The notes under the pieces: generated by a model
Seen by the model: the letters and a program-made list of their open reading frames with translations, nothing else
Told to the model about the DNA's origin: nothing
Databases searched by the model: none
Made by a program: the position numbers and the translations under genes
NCBI GenBank assembly: GCA_020064725.1
Contig: JAGTWJ010000013.1
Coordinates: 62,001 to 126,000, forward strand
DNA from: Drechslerella dactyloides
Lineage: Eukaryota > Ascomycota > Orbiliomycetes > Orbiliales > Orbiliaceae
Reading direction: 5' to 3'
DNA: 64,000 nt
Shown here: in pieces, positions 37,493 to 49,121 of the stretch
How positions within the stretch are numbered: the stretch's first letter is position 1
Layout of the letters: every line of letters begins with the position of its first letter

Positions 37493-40400
37493 ATGCTCCG
37501 CCAGAATCCGGCCCGGGCGTTCCACACAATAAGCGGAAGCAAATTGAAGAAGACGCAAAGCGATATTACAGTGCTCCCATCCGAGACGCTTCTCAACATC
37601 GCTGGTTATCTATCCAACAAGGATGTTGCAGCATTTGCCGAAGTGTTCCCATTCATGGATAAGCTAGTCGGCAAGGGCCCTTTCCACAGATGGCAGGGCT
37701 TGCTTGGCGAATTCAATATTGCCCAAGATGCCGCCTTCGAAGCTATCGAACGTGACAGACTCGCGCGAGAGCGAACCAAGCAGCCAGTTGCAGCAGCCTC
37801 CCTCGTTTCTGAGATACCCGAGGTCCGAAAGCTCGAGAAGGTCACCCTTCCTTACGTCGTATCTAACATGGGTATTTCTATTGCCGAAAATACACAGATC
37901 CAGCTTAATGATATTTTTGTTGGACTTGCAAACCTCGGGAGTGCTCCATTCGCGCCATTGGTGGAGGGTGGTGACGCTCATGAATGTTCTAATAGACTGC
38001 GTTCATCTCTGAGCTCAATGTCACCAATTGGGTCTCTCACAGCTCTTCTGCCAGATTCTGTGTCCCGGCGGCTATCTGAGCTACAGCCTTCAGTTTTCGA
38101 TAGAATTCTGGTGACAGTATACCTCATATTCACAAAACTACGACCCGAAGATCTCACTTCTCTCCTGCCAAAACACTCAACGCTGGGATATATTAATGAG
38201 CAGGGGTTGGCAGAATACCTATCGTATATCCTTCTTTTTTTGAAGATCTTCAAACTCGACAATGCGCGTTGGGAAGATGTACTTCATTCAACCGACGACG
38301 ACGAGGCCCCTTTACGCACCCGATGGAATTACAGCAACGGATCTCCCTTATCCGGGTACAGTGTTCAGATTCTTCAGCAGCGAATTGAAAGATGGTTCAC
38401 GATATACCATGAAACACGCGATTTCGCATTCAACTCACGAAACCCAGTACTCACGAGCCAGCAACGGCGCTTCGTGCAGACGGACATAAGAAAGGGAGAA
38501 ATATTCAAAGTGAGGGCTTTCGCCGGAACCGGAAAAACAAAATGCCTTGTTGACTATGCCAAAAGAAGACCAAGGGAACGGATGCTCTACGTAGCCTACA
38601 ACAGGCAGGCAAAAATGGACGCAGACTTTAGATTCAAAGATTGCGCGAATGTAGGTTCCAGTTCCAGGGCAATATTTACTTGATCCGTTTAACATATCTT
38701 TCATAACAGGTGGATTGCAAAACGCTCCACAGCGTTGCATTCAACGCTTTATCGATCGTCAACCCAACTGTCGATCGCCAGGTCAAAGGAAAACCCGCTG
38801 CATCTGTGCAAATTTCCGCAGAATCGTCCCGTCGTGGCACGTTCTCTCGAATCTCCTCTGCCCCTGCGGACAACAATTTTCTTCGCAGCTGGGAGATAGA
38901 ATCTGTGGTGAACACTCTTGATTTGACATTGGAAAAGGTTGAAAAAGTATTCACAACCCCATATGACTGGAAGGATGACTCGCTTGAAAGAATGGGAATA
39001 GGAATCAATGACAAAGCAGTTATTGGAAGCGCCAGGAACACCAAAAACCCCGAAAATCTCGCACGCATTGTTACAACAGGAATCGATAGATTTTGTCAGT
39101 CCAAAGATACTGAACCCAATTTATCTCATTTTTCTTTAGCGCAATGCCGTACCAAATTATGCAATCCTGAGCAAGCATTATGGTGGCTGAAGTCATTCTG
39201 GAACAAAATCATGAATGGCGAATCACCGCTTATGACCCACGATTGCTACCTGAAGATGTTCTCTTTGACGACGAATGCAAACGCTGATATCTATACATTC
39301 GGCAAGTATAATGTCGTAATGTTTGATGAAGCCCAGGATGCAAATCCTTGTATGGCGAATATTATCCTCCGCCAGAGAGAAGCTGCTGCTATCATTATCA
39401 TTGGAGATCCTTACCAAATGATCTATGGCTTCAGAGGTGCTCGCAACGAATGCTTCGACGACGATAAGCTGCCGCCTGACCGCACATTTCACCTTACGAA
39501 TAGCTTCAGATTCGGGCAAGACGTTGCTGACGTCGCAAATCTTATCCTTGGGACGATTGGAGAAAGGAAACTCCTTCGCGGCATTCGTTCGGACGCGCCA
39601 TCACCGGCTTTGTTCCTACCACCACGACTATCCAGTCGCACGGGAATAATTTCTCCATTGCCTCGCCATACGGTGATCTTTCGGACTAATACTGGTACGG
39701 AGCACGCTCGGATTGATTGTCAGCTTCAGCATAGATTACTAATATATGAAGTCTAGAACTCGTGAAGTACTTCTTCGCAACTTTTACAAGGGACCCCAAT
39801 AAGCCTATCTGTTTGAGGACGAGCGCAGCGAATGCTTCCACAGCCATCATCCCACTGTTAAAGGCTGGGTATTATCTCTACAAGGGTAGCGTACCGAAGC
39901 ACCCTCGGCTGAGGGGAATTATTTCTTTTAACGACGCCAAAGCGTATCTCCAACGAGAAGACCGATCTGGGGGCTTGGATACCGACGATGTTGATATCCA
40001 AGCTATCGCCCTAGTTGTCGGAATGGAACGATACTACGCCGAAGATCAACAAATGGGTACATCTTTCCTAGAAATGCTGGAATCATCTGCTGGTTGCATT
40101 GTCGACATAGAAGATCATGCGGATTTGGTCCTAACAACGGCACATCAGTCAAAAGGCTTGGAATGGGATGATGTCATTATTGCAGATGATTTTATCACGA
40201 CAGGGTTGACGGCAACAAATGCAACCGATCAATGGTGGTGCAGGGAGGCAGCAAATCTCCTCTACGTAGCATGCACGAGAGCACGAAAGAGACTTCAGTT
40301 GTCTGCCAGCTTAGCCCAATTTCTCGTCCAACGAATGGGAACCTCACGTTTCTTTTTGTCCCCTCCAAATTCATCTCGACCAGATTCAGATGCCTGTCCC

Positions 40401-41045
40401 TGTTGCAAGGGAAGACAACCCGCAAATACGTTTCTTAGCGACTACATCCATGCTATTAACGAGGAGCTGTCAATTGATACCGACACTACCATCGATACTT
40501 GTCCTTACTTTTCCTCGAAACCCTCCCCCTGCGTTGGCTTTGAGATTCTCGTGCCACGGAGGGACCCTTCCGCGGCGGACGGCTGGATCGAATACACGCG
40601 GAAGTCATCCAACCCTATTGAAATCCCGAAATGCGTGTACACTCCCTCAATTGCCTGTCTTAACTGCATACTCGCTTGGCGCTCCGTAGACCACAACACT
40701 CACGGGGATCTATTCCGGTTCGCCGAGGGTATTAGAGGCCGCTATGGTTCTTCAAAGAGCTCCTATCATTCTAAATTCAAGCTGTTTTGGGCGGGCAGGT
40801 TCCCTCCTAATATGGTGGGCCAACTACTAAATCACCGGCTGCGAAGGTCTCTGACTGAAGTTTACAGCACAAGGTTGAGGATGGGACTAGAGAAACCCCA
40901 AATTATAGGTGGAATCAAAGAAAGTGAAGATGTCTGGAGCATTACCATCTTCAAAATGGCAGGGGAAGCAGGAATTGAATATGATGATGATGACGTGGAG
41001 GACTATATCAAAGCTTATGATGATAACGATGATGAAGATTTTTAA
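37493..41045 (+). CDS. FBH1-like F-box UvrD-family DNA helicase
   Basis: Superfamily 1 (UvrD/Rep) 3'-5' helicase with an F-box, resembling Fbh1, the SCF-associated anti-recombinase acting on Rad51 filaments. Exons 37493-38650, 38710-39694, 39757-41045; introns 59 and 62 bp; 1143 residues. F-box-like segment at about 25-65 (VLPSETLLNIAGYLSNKDV). Helicase motifs: Walker A FAGTGKT (about 343-349), KTLHSVAFNAL (Ia region), DEAQDANP (motif II, about 591), GDPYQMIYGFRGA (III), SFRFGQDVA (IV), TTAHQSKGLEWDDV (V, about 840), LLYVACTRARKRL (VI). After motif VI comes CPCCKGR and a second Cys pair, perhaps a zinc site, then an acidic Asp/Glu tail. The ATG at 37493 is the first after an in-frame TGA. Whether it is the true Fbh1 ortholog or a lineage-specific paralog cannot be settled here. 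Confidence 0.88.
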
Positions 41046-41334
41046 ATCGTGATGCGCTGTGATCTTTGTTCAGACTCAGTGCAATACCGATAAATTCAAG
41101 GCCTGGCGCCGCGCGCCGATTTGAACTCAACCATATATTATATTATCGTCCTCCATAGACCCTCTAGAGTGGATTGACAGAAAGAGTGAATTTTAGGCGT
41201 CAATAAATATATTAATGTTAAATTACTTTGATACTGATAGTAATATAGAAAATTGTCACCGACGTAGTGTTATATAACAGTTCAGTATTTGTTGGCAATG
41301 AACTCCCAATATGGCCCAGGTGATACAGGGATTC

Positions 41335-44300
41335 CTATTCCTCAGTATCGTTCTGGTGTCGCCGCCTGGCTTTTAGATTGAAATCCAAATTCCCTACTTG
41401 AGTCAAACACCACTTTGGGACCCATCCCTCTAATCGCGGCTTGCTATGCATCTTCACCCCCCAGACAGCATCCGCCTCATCGTCCTCATAATCCACTTTG
41501 ATCATATCTCCAACTTTGACATTGATCTCGCTATCCTCCTTTGCATCGTAATGTGCCCATACTCTGTAGGTTGTATTCGTAGAACGAGAAGGTGAGCGTG
41601 AATGTACGAATGTCCGGGATGAATTGGTGGACCGGGGAGAGTTGACAATAGTTGGGGATTCGTTGATTTCTATTGGACTGTCTAGAGGTTTTGGTGGGCT
41701 GCTGATACTTGGTTGATTCCTGGTTTCCACAGGGGAGGCAGTGAGCTCTTTTGGGAATGAGGGGAGGGGTGGAGGCGGCGGAATGAATAATGCTGGTTTG
41801 GGACTCGGGGTTGTCCGACGGCTGAGATTTTCGAGTTCCGGCGTCGGTGCTGCAGAAAGCCGGCGTTCCCTCACGAAACTACGCGATGGGCGGATCATTT
41901 GACGCGGCTCAGAGAGTCCAAGGTTAGAACTCCTGGGGCTTTGATACTGGCTATGAGCTCCTTCGGGTTCTGGTTCAGAGTCAAAGTCATTTTCGTCGGC
42001 CTCAACGGTGATTTTGTGAGTAACTGTTGCACGCCGGAGCAGAGTGGGCATCGAAAATTCAAAAGTAGGTAGCTCGACTGCGTTTGGCGACACCAGCGAT
42101 GACGAGTCAAGCTCAAATATACCGTCGTCGACGTCGCCTGGGCCGCGAGCGATCGCGGTGATAACGCGAGCCAAGTTATCGCAAAACATGTCCCTCACTA
42201 TAGACATCGTCGTTAGTATCTGCCCTAGATGAAATTGGCCAGATGATAGCCAATCTTACTTTGTTTTGTTGGGAACATGTAACTAGCCGCTCCACTCAGA
42301 CGCCAGCACCGAGGATCACCATCTTCGGATTGTTCTGCAACAGCCGAGTCGTGGGTGAGTACCAAAGTTCTTTCACCGATGCAACAAGCATCGATAGACG
42401 CCCTAACGCTGCCCTCACGTGTGAAATGGCTTGGAAGAACTGCATCGGCTTTGTTAGTCGCCGCTCTTCCCTGCTGGAAAGGAGTTGATACATACCATAT
42501 TGGGACAATATTCGATTGTTCGAAAAACTTCGGACGAGAATCCTTATGGTGTTCATTTCGTCATTTTTAAGCAGAGTGAGCGTGCTATTGTTGAAAAATC
42601 CCTCGAAAAATCTTGGGTTTTGATTTTCAACTTCAGCCTCTTCGATGCCACTATCGAGATACGTCAGCACCTCCAGGGCAAATTATTAGAAGTCTTATGA
42701 ATACCATACCTCTCATATTCTTTCTCCTCATCCTCGTCAATTTCAAACCACCTTCGCATGTTTAAGCGATTCCGCCAGAAGCTGAACCAACCAAAGCTTT
42801 GTGATGCCACCAGTTTTGTTGCTTTGCTAGCGCCATCAAATCTAAGCCTAAGTCTTCCAGATCCGAGACGTTCTTCCGCAGAGCCGTATTCAAGAGCGTT
42901 GTCCAGAAGTAGGACAGCATCTTCAACCTCCATGGTCAACGTTACATAATCATGTTGGGCGTGCAGCTTAGGTGCCATCCGGATATAACACGTGAAGTTC
43001 TTCTCGCCACATTTGAATTGTAACATGCTTCTACCCGAGTCTTCGAAAAGATTTGTATGTCGACTAGGATCCTGGGTAAGCCTATCTGCTAGATCTCGTC
43101 GCCGGACGATCCGATGCTGAGATATAGACACCTCTTTGACCGACTTTGAAAGATACTTCCAATGGCCATCTATTCGCATGTCGGCAGAGGGCGAAATCTC
43201 AATATTTCCGAATGCAGACAAAATGGAGATAGTATCGACATCCTCAATATGTACGGAGATGAGCTCAGGGTTCGATCTCATGCCGACGATAGCAAGATTC
43301 GTAGCAGTTTTCATCCTAAGAAGGTTTGCCATTATTTCTTCGAATTGGCGCTCCTCTAGATATCAAACTTATTAGGAAGGTGCCCGTTAAGTGACATGTT
43401 GCTCGAGAATATAGATTGCATATGGCTGCTTACTTTGAGGACTTGGGCACCGAACGTAGAGTTCTAGTGTTGAATCTTTCACTGTGGCATTCACAATTAC
43501 AAAGCAGCCCGGGTTCCTTGTTGTTCTTGAGCCGAGAGCCAAGATGGGTAGCGTAAATGCGCCAGCTGAATTTCTTATTAGCTTCTACCAGAAAAAGGTT
43601 CGAAGTCAAACATTTTGGGCTTACCTCGATAGTCGCCCATCTCGTGCTGCTTTATCAGATTGTGTGCACCCTTGCCGTTTCGACATCTGCAAGCAAACAG
43701 AGGTAACGAGGCTTGGCCAATAGCATCGAATGAAAGGAACAAAGCCGGGTTGACAGTTGCGTGAGGGCATAAGATGTTCTGATGAGACTCGTCTAGATAA
43801 ATCCCGAGGTCTCTTATTCTCTAGTGAGCGATACACGTCCAGGGTCTATGATAGTCTTAAGAGAGTTGCCTTACAGTTCATATTCATTTTTTGCGGTCAA
43901 GTTCTGTGGTTGGCCCAGCGATGGTTTGCGAATGTGGTTCGGAGGCGCCTCGACTAGTAATAACGATGAACTCCTGGGACTTTGATATGGTATATCGATT
44001 GAAGTGGGTTCAGTCGACTCAGAAATTGCAGGTGTTGAGATGCCTGAAATAGGCCCGCTGATAACATCTTCTAACGCCATAGTCTCCATGACGAATTCCG
44101 CGCGAGCAAGTTCCGTGATCATGCAGATACATGCTACCGCATCTAGAAGCGCATAATGAGCTACTTAATCATAGAAAGATTGTGACTACCCACCAATGTT
44201 ACCTTGTTCGGTGCTGAACTGATAGTTGATTGTGTTCGGCTCTTGCCGAATTTTCAAACATGGACCGTCTTTTTCGCGTCCAGGCACCAGGCTAGTTATA

Positions 44301-47178
44301 ATCGCCATGGGTTCATCGATCGACAGTGTATCTTCCTGCAGGTCGATTTTTGTCGCCCTCCGGTCAGACACTACCATTGATGACTGTTAGCCTCGGTGAA
44401 ACCCACAAACACCAATTTAGCTTCATGATGATGCCTCCTGCATACCATCCTGGGTGATGACGCAAGTGCCAGAAGCACTTCTGACAACCTGCCGTGTGGA
44501 TCTCGTGGATTTATCATGTAGAACTACAAGTTGCGAGCTATAAAACTCTTGGCCGAAGACCTCCGGCCGCCCTCTGATAGTAATATTGTTTAGGAGGCTA
44601 AATTCACTTCATGTCAGCTTAATACTACAAATTTGCACTCGGATGTTCGATAACAACGACTGTCGGTACTCACAATGTCGCTTTGATCTCCTCTTTCCGT
44701 GACATTCGAGCAGCCCAGAAGCTTCGTAGCTGATCGTGTAGTGGCTGGGTCCATTCCACAAGAGAAGCAGCTTCATTAGTAACGGCCTTTCTATTTGCCG
44801 GAACTTTGGGAAGATTCCATCTGTCTAGCTGAACGAAACCTAAACCATGCGCCTATGTGTTAGATAAAGAAGAGCCAGTCGCTGATCTCAGCGCCTTCTG
44901 AAAAGAGCAGGTATCGGAGAAATACTTGAGCCCTCTCCCGCAGTCAGAGTCAGCCGTTCTCCAAGATATGTCAATGTCCCAGCCCCTTCCATTGGGAGGT
45001 CATCTTCGAAATGTCTCAGGTTCCTGACTTTGAATGTAACCGCGGGGCCTACTACCCGTAGTTTTTCTTCCCAGACAACTTGATCGGCGCGAATGGCTCA
45101 TGTTAGTCAACGCTATTCAACGATTACATTTCAACAATTATGATCCAACAGTATAGCTTTACACTTACAGTCGCATCGCAAAGATTTAGTCTCCTTCAAA
45201 TACTCGGAGACCTTCGCGAAATCTAAATGAAGCTTCAGATAATCCCCGTCGTGCCAAGCGCTTACATCATCTTCATCCGGATTGTAGAGTTTTTGCTTTC
45301 GAATCGACCGATATTGGATAATCATAACAGATCTGACAGGTATTGTGTCAGACCAGCTACTGTTATTGGGGGGTAGATATTTAATGTTCATAGTCTTGAT
45401 CGTGGACTCCGCGGTTATTCTATAGGTAGAGCGGATCAGTAACAGATGACTAGTTCACAGTGATGAGGCCGCATTCTTACCCAAGACGAACTGAGCAAGC
45501 TACCAGTACTCGCCCACGGGTCGGTTTACTTTGAGAGGACCGACCGCGATCGCGAGCACCGCGTCCAGGGCTCCAGGCATTGTATAAGTCATTCTTCGCA
45601 GAGTCGTCCGAAGCCACTACTGCGACATCATTCTCCCATCGCACCCATTTGCTCTCCGGTATGACGCTATCGGCGAGGCATCGTGCTGCCTGTTTTGAGA
45701 GAAACTGAACAAGGGATGCTTCGAATAGACGTTGATCTGTAATGTAGCCCTAGTCAGTAGGAGCGTAATCTTTTTTAAACATCTACCTATACCAGAGGTT
45801 CGTACTTTTGCGAAGAGGGATGCTGATAATATAGGCCCTGCCGTCCGGATTATCCTCGTTCTTTGCTTCCACATCATCGATCCTAGGCGCGTAGAGGGTA
45901 TATTCCCTCATCATGAGATCCGAGCTCTCGTTCTTCACGATTATGGTTCCTGGACCGCCTATTGTATCTCGCTAGTTACTATACCGCTATCCGAGTTGGT
46001 GGCCATCCGAGAGCCTTACACTTGATTTTTGCCAGCGCCGCCTGATGCGAATCCTGCAAAACCCCTTTCATGATGCGCCGGCAATTGCAGCAAAACAGGG
46101 GCTGATTCGATATTATGGAGCCACCTAGGAAGAAGTTTGGGTTGACCGTCGCATCTCTGCAGACCGAAGTCATAGGGTTTCGAAGAGATACCGAAAAGCC
46201 CCTAGACGCCATCAGACACTAAAATGTCAGTAACTATCGCAAACATAGTCCCAACCAACAAACATCGGCTGGGGGGTGTAGGGTCTTTTAGGTCCAGTCT
46301 CTCACATCTTGGCTTTGGCAGCTCTTCGGTAGCCGAGATCCGAGCTGGCGAAAAATGGAGGGAAGCCTTCAAACGTCTTTGGCTTTGAGGAGGAGGATAT
46401 GTGTGTCGCATCAGGCCGCAAGACGCTATTCGGGTGGTGCTGTCGCGAGCCGATTGACACGCTCCGGCGGTGGCTCTTCTCATCCAGCATACGCTCGAGC
46501 ACGTCGAGCGCCTGCTGAAGGTCGGCCCTACATGCAAAGGGTCAGCATTTCCAGGATGCATATACGCCGAAACAAAGACAAAGCTGTCGCGGTCGACCGC
46601 AGGATTGGTCTCGGAAGTCATGTCTGCGCACCGGTTCAACACATTGATGTAAGAATCAATCATGACATAGTGTCGGTGGAGATCCTCTCTCAAGGCCTTG
46701 ATGTCACCGCCGTCGGAAGTCCACAGAATCAACTTGTATCCCTTAGAGAACCATATTTTCCAGCTCCAGCTTGACTCGAGCTTGTCCGTGTATTTCTCAA
46801 CGATCGACTCAAGTCTGTGCAGGCTGGCCCTGCAACCATCGACCATCTCCCCGAGCTTTTCCTTGTTCCTGACATCTTCGACTCCGCGGCCTGGCCGTCC
46901 GGTTTCCTTTGCGAGCGCTTCGAGAACCACACCGAGGGACGCCAGCTGGGTTTTGACCTGGTGATTCGAGCAGCAGCAGAGTAAGTGATCTAGCCATACT
47001 CATGATTTGAGGGCGCCGGGATGTTGACGCTTGGTGCTTGTGCGATTCGATTCGGGATGTAGTATACCTCGTGAAACTCGGAAGCCGCGCCAGTAGGCCC
47101 ACTCGAAAAACTGTTGGCGAGTCGCGACGATAGCCTCGCCAGTTGGATGATATCTGCTCCGAGAACGACCGATGCCAT
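41335..47178 (-). CDS. 18-exon protein: STAND-like N-terminus, duplicated module, SH3 domain
   Basis: Exons on the minus strand: 47178-47068, 46957-46566, 46527-46306, 46201-46020, 45958-45806, 45736-45481, 45419-45169, 45078-44926, 44839-44674, 44606-44446, 44370-44203, 44142-43875, 43812-43625, 43565-43434, 43355-42710, 42650-42496, 42439-42260, 42197-41335; total 1548 codons, all phases consistent. Residues 1-170 are helical (VKTQLASLGVVLEALAKE, MVDGCRASLHRLESIVEKY), like fungal STAND N-terminal domains, but no NACHT/NB-ARC P-loop follows. Two related modules come next, each opening with ATVNP plus a Cys-rich turn (about 260 and 845) and ending in a similar TELARAEFV / ITAIARG helix. The C-terminus is an SH3 domain (VWAHYDAKEDSEINV, GWVPKWCL, about 1470-1530). 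The exon 12/13 join decides one gene or two: unspliced, a TAA ends the first half at 43871. Intron 2 is only 38 bp. Likely cytosolic scaffold; function unknown. Confidence 0.72.
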
Positions 47179-48977
47179 TGGGCATCAATACGTTAGCCGT
47201 CACGAAAACATAGAGGCGGCATGGACGTATGCATCGTGGTACGGATATATGTGCTCTGAGTGCGTACCTCCAATACCCACTCCGAACGACATCCCCGCTT
47301 TCGTCTTCTCGGATTGTTCTGGTCCAAACAGGAGATTGAAGAGTGCCCGATTCCGACCGTGTTGCTGGTCGCATCGTAGGAAGACGGGGGAGCGATATCG
47401 ATGGCAGGCCGAGGTCCAGGATTTGAATGTTGAGCTCGAACAGCGTCGGCATGGCTCTGAGGGGCCAAAGGGCAAAGTCGTCTGCCTGCAATGAGGGACG
47501 GCCAGTCAGGGCCACCGAAACCCATCAGCCCCTCAAGCTCGACGCAGCCGCGAGCGACTAAAAATACAAGCAAAGACAAGCATTGCGATTTGTGGCGGGC
47601 CTGCCGCTGCAGCTCTTAGCGAAGGCCAGCCTGATGCATTTGAAATTAAGGGCGCGGCAGGCCCATCGCATCGAGCTTCGGCTTTCTGTTTATCGTTAGC
47701 AGCTGCTGGATGCTTGCAAGCATTGAGATGCGTATCGACGCGGTGACTCTCGCTCTACGGGCGTACGTCATGCACGGCTTCACCATCCAGGGCCGAGTCC
47801 TATAATAGTTCTGGAAGGAGGCCATCTGCACCTACATTGCATCGATTCGCTTCGAGCACTGTAGCTAGCCTGCGCGCTGCGACACCTGCTGGTACCTGGC
47901 CTGAACGGGGCCCGGAACGCGCCTCAATGCAGTCTTGATCTCGACGGTCATATCATGCCACAAAGCACGCATCAGCTCGCCCTTCTTCCATATGCCATCC
48001 CAGACCCATTATCCGACCGGTCTAGATCCTGGATATGGCCTGCTTATGTCGGGCGGTTCAGCCTCCACCACGTATTGATACGTATCGTTCGGCCCCGATT
48101 GATATTGCCGGTGAGCCAATCTTATCTCCGGGCTTATCAGATGGATCTCGTTTGTTGCGTCGTTGTTGGCAACGGCGCAACCAGGGGCGGTAAACAATTC
48201 ACCACGCCGAACTCCAGCTGCCACGCCAGCTTAAAGCTCGAATGGAGCCGATACGGCACGCATCCAACTTGAAATTACTTCAATTGCCTCGCCTCCGCAG
48301 CATCTGGCTTATATATTATACTTCATAATCGGTTACCTACGATCCGCGACGACATCACAGCTGAGTTGAGGTCACACCACCTACTACCTACACGGAATAC
48401 GCATCTGACGAAAGATCACGAACCTTTTCATTTTTGAATACCCGTACGTACCTTTGTTTCAGTGCAAATCTCATTTCGTGCAAAAGAGAACATCTTGTCA
48501 TATTGGACCTCCACAGCACAAAGAGAGGTCAAGTTATCAGGCGCCGTTCAGTACCTTACTACTATTCCACTCTGGGTATATCCTGAATAACCCCGACTGC
48601 CACTGTGGCTTTCCAACGCATTATTCATTTCACCTGCATAAAGCCTCTCCTCAGGAACTAAACTAAGCTTACCAGTACGTTCAAATTTCCCTACCACGAG
48701 CAGCTTCAGAGGTACACCAAACTAACAAGATTCCCTACCAATTCATCTCCAACAGAGGTCGTTGAGCTCCAAAAAGTCCAACACCAGCCGCTTTAGCAAT
48801 ATTTCCAACGTTTACATCTGGATTTCTTCTCACGTCCAGTACGTCGCTTTCCAATCCTCTCGTCCCTTGCGATTCCGTGCTAAAGCTCCAGCTTCATAGT
48901 ACAACTCCGTCCGAGACCGGCCACGTCATCAGCTTCCTCGTTATTGTCCGCTATACCGCTGTTCGCGTCCCGCAAAC
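47179..48977. other. upstream region of the SH3 gene, moderately GC-rich
   Basis: Mixed DNA of 1.8 kb. Several long overlapping frames lie on the minus strand (47000-47580); they may include decayed or missed exons, but no frame has recognisable motifs. A weak two-exon candidate at 47646-47952 is listed separately. From 48360 on, the sequence becomes CT-rich and leads into the microprotein gene. Confidence 0.4.
47646..47952 (-). CDS. weak candidate: small two-exon gene
   Basis: The minus-strand ATG at 47952 opens MTVEIKTALRRVPGPVQARY and reaches CAG/GTGTCG. A 54-bp intron ending in ATGTAG then leads in phase 0 to VQMASFQNYYRTRPWMVKP and a basic, helical stretch ending at TAA. That gives about 83 residues. 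The composition looks protein-like, but I know no family for it and the splice signals are mediocre. It could be a chance reading, or a fragment. Confidence 0.22.
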
Positions 48978-49121
48978 ATGAAACCGAATGATGCCATCGT
49001 CCTCATCATCATCTTGCTGCTGCTCTTCTTCGCTATGATCCTCTGGGCCATCTTCCATATCCAGACCATCATCGGCTGGTTTCAGAGTTCGAAGAAGACA
49101 ATCGACATTGAGGACGAGTAG
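48978..49121 (+). CDS. 47-residue single-pass membrane microprotein
   Basis: Short frame from ATG 48978 to TAG 49121. The product starts MKPNDAIVLIIILLLLFFAM, continues through a hydrophobic helix to ILWAIFHIQTIIGWF, and ends in a charged tail QSSKKTIDIEDE. This is the layout of a tail-exposed single-pass membrane protein. It lies after a CT-rich leader with CAAAC ATG context typical of fungal starts, and the downstream TTTCTTTACTTCTTTCC region resembles a 3' UTR. GC-rich third positions (ATC, CTC, TTC, GCC) support coding. No family recognised; location (ER, plasma membrane or mitochondrion) unknown. Confidence 0.6.
   Translation: MKPNDAIVLIIILLLLFFAMILWAIFHIQTIIGWFQSSKKTIDIEDE

Noticed and set aside
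41335..47178. Two separate adjacent paralogous genes instead of one
   Set aside because: No promoter-sized gap or good ATG between halves, and a standard 62-bp intron joins them in phase. Kept as one gene with the alternative stated.
41335..47178. NLR/STAND immune receptor
   Set aside because: The N-terminus resembles STAND N-domains, but no Walker A/P-loop, NACHT, NB-ARC or repeat sensor domain can be seen in the reconstructed protein.
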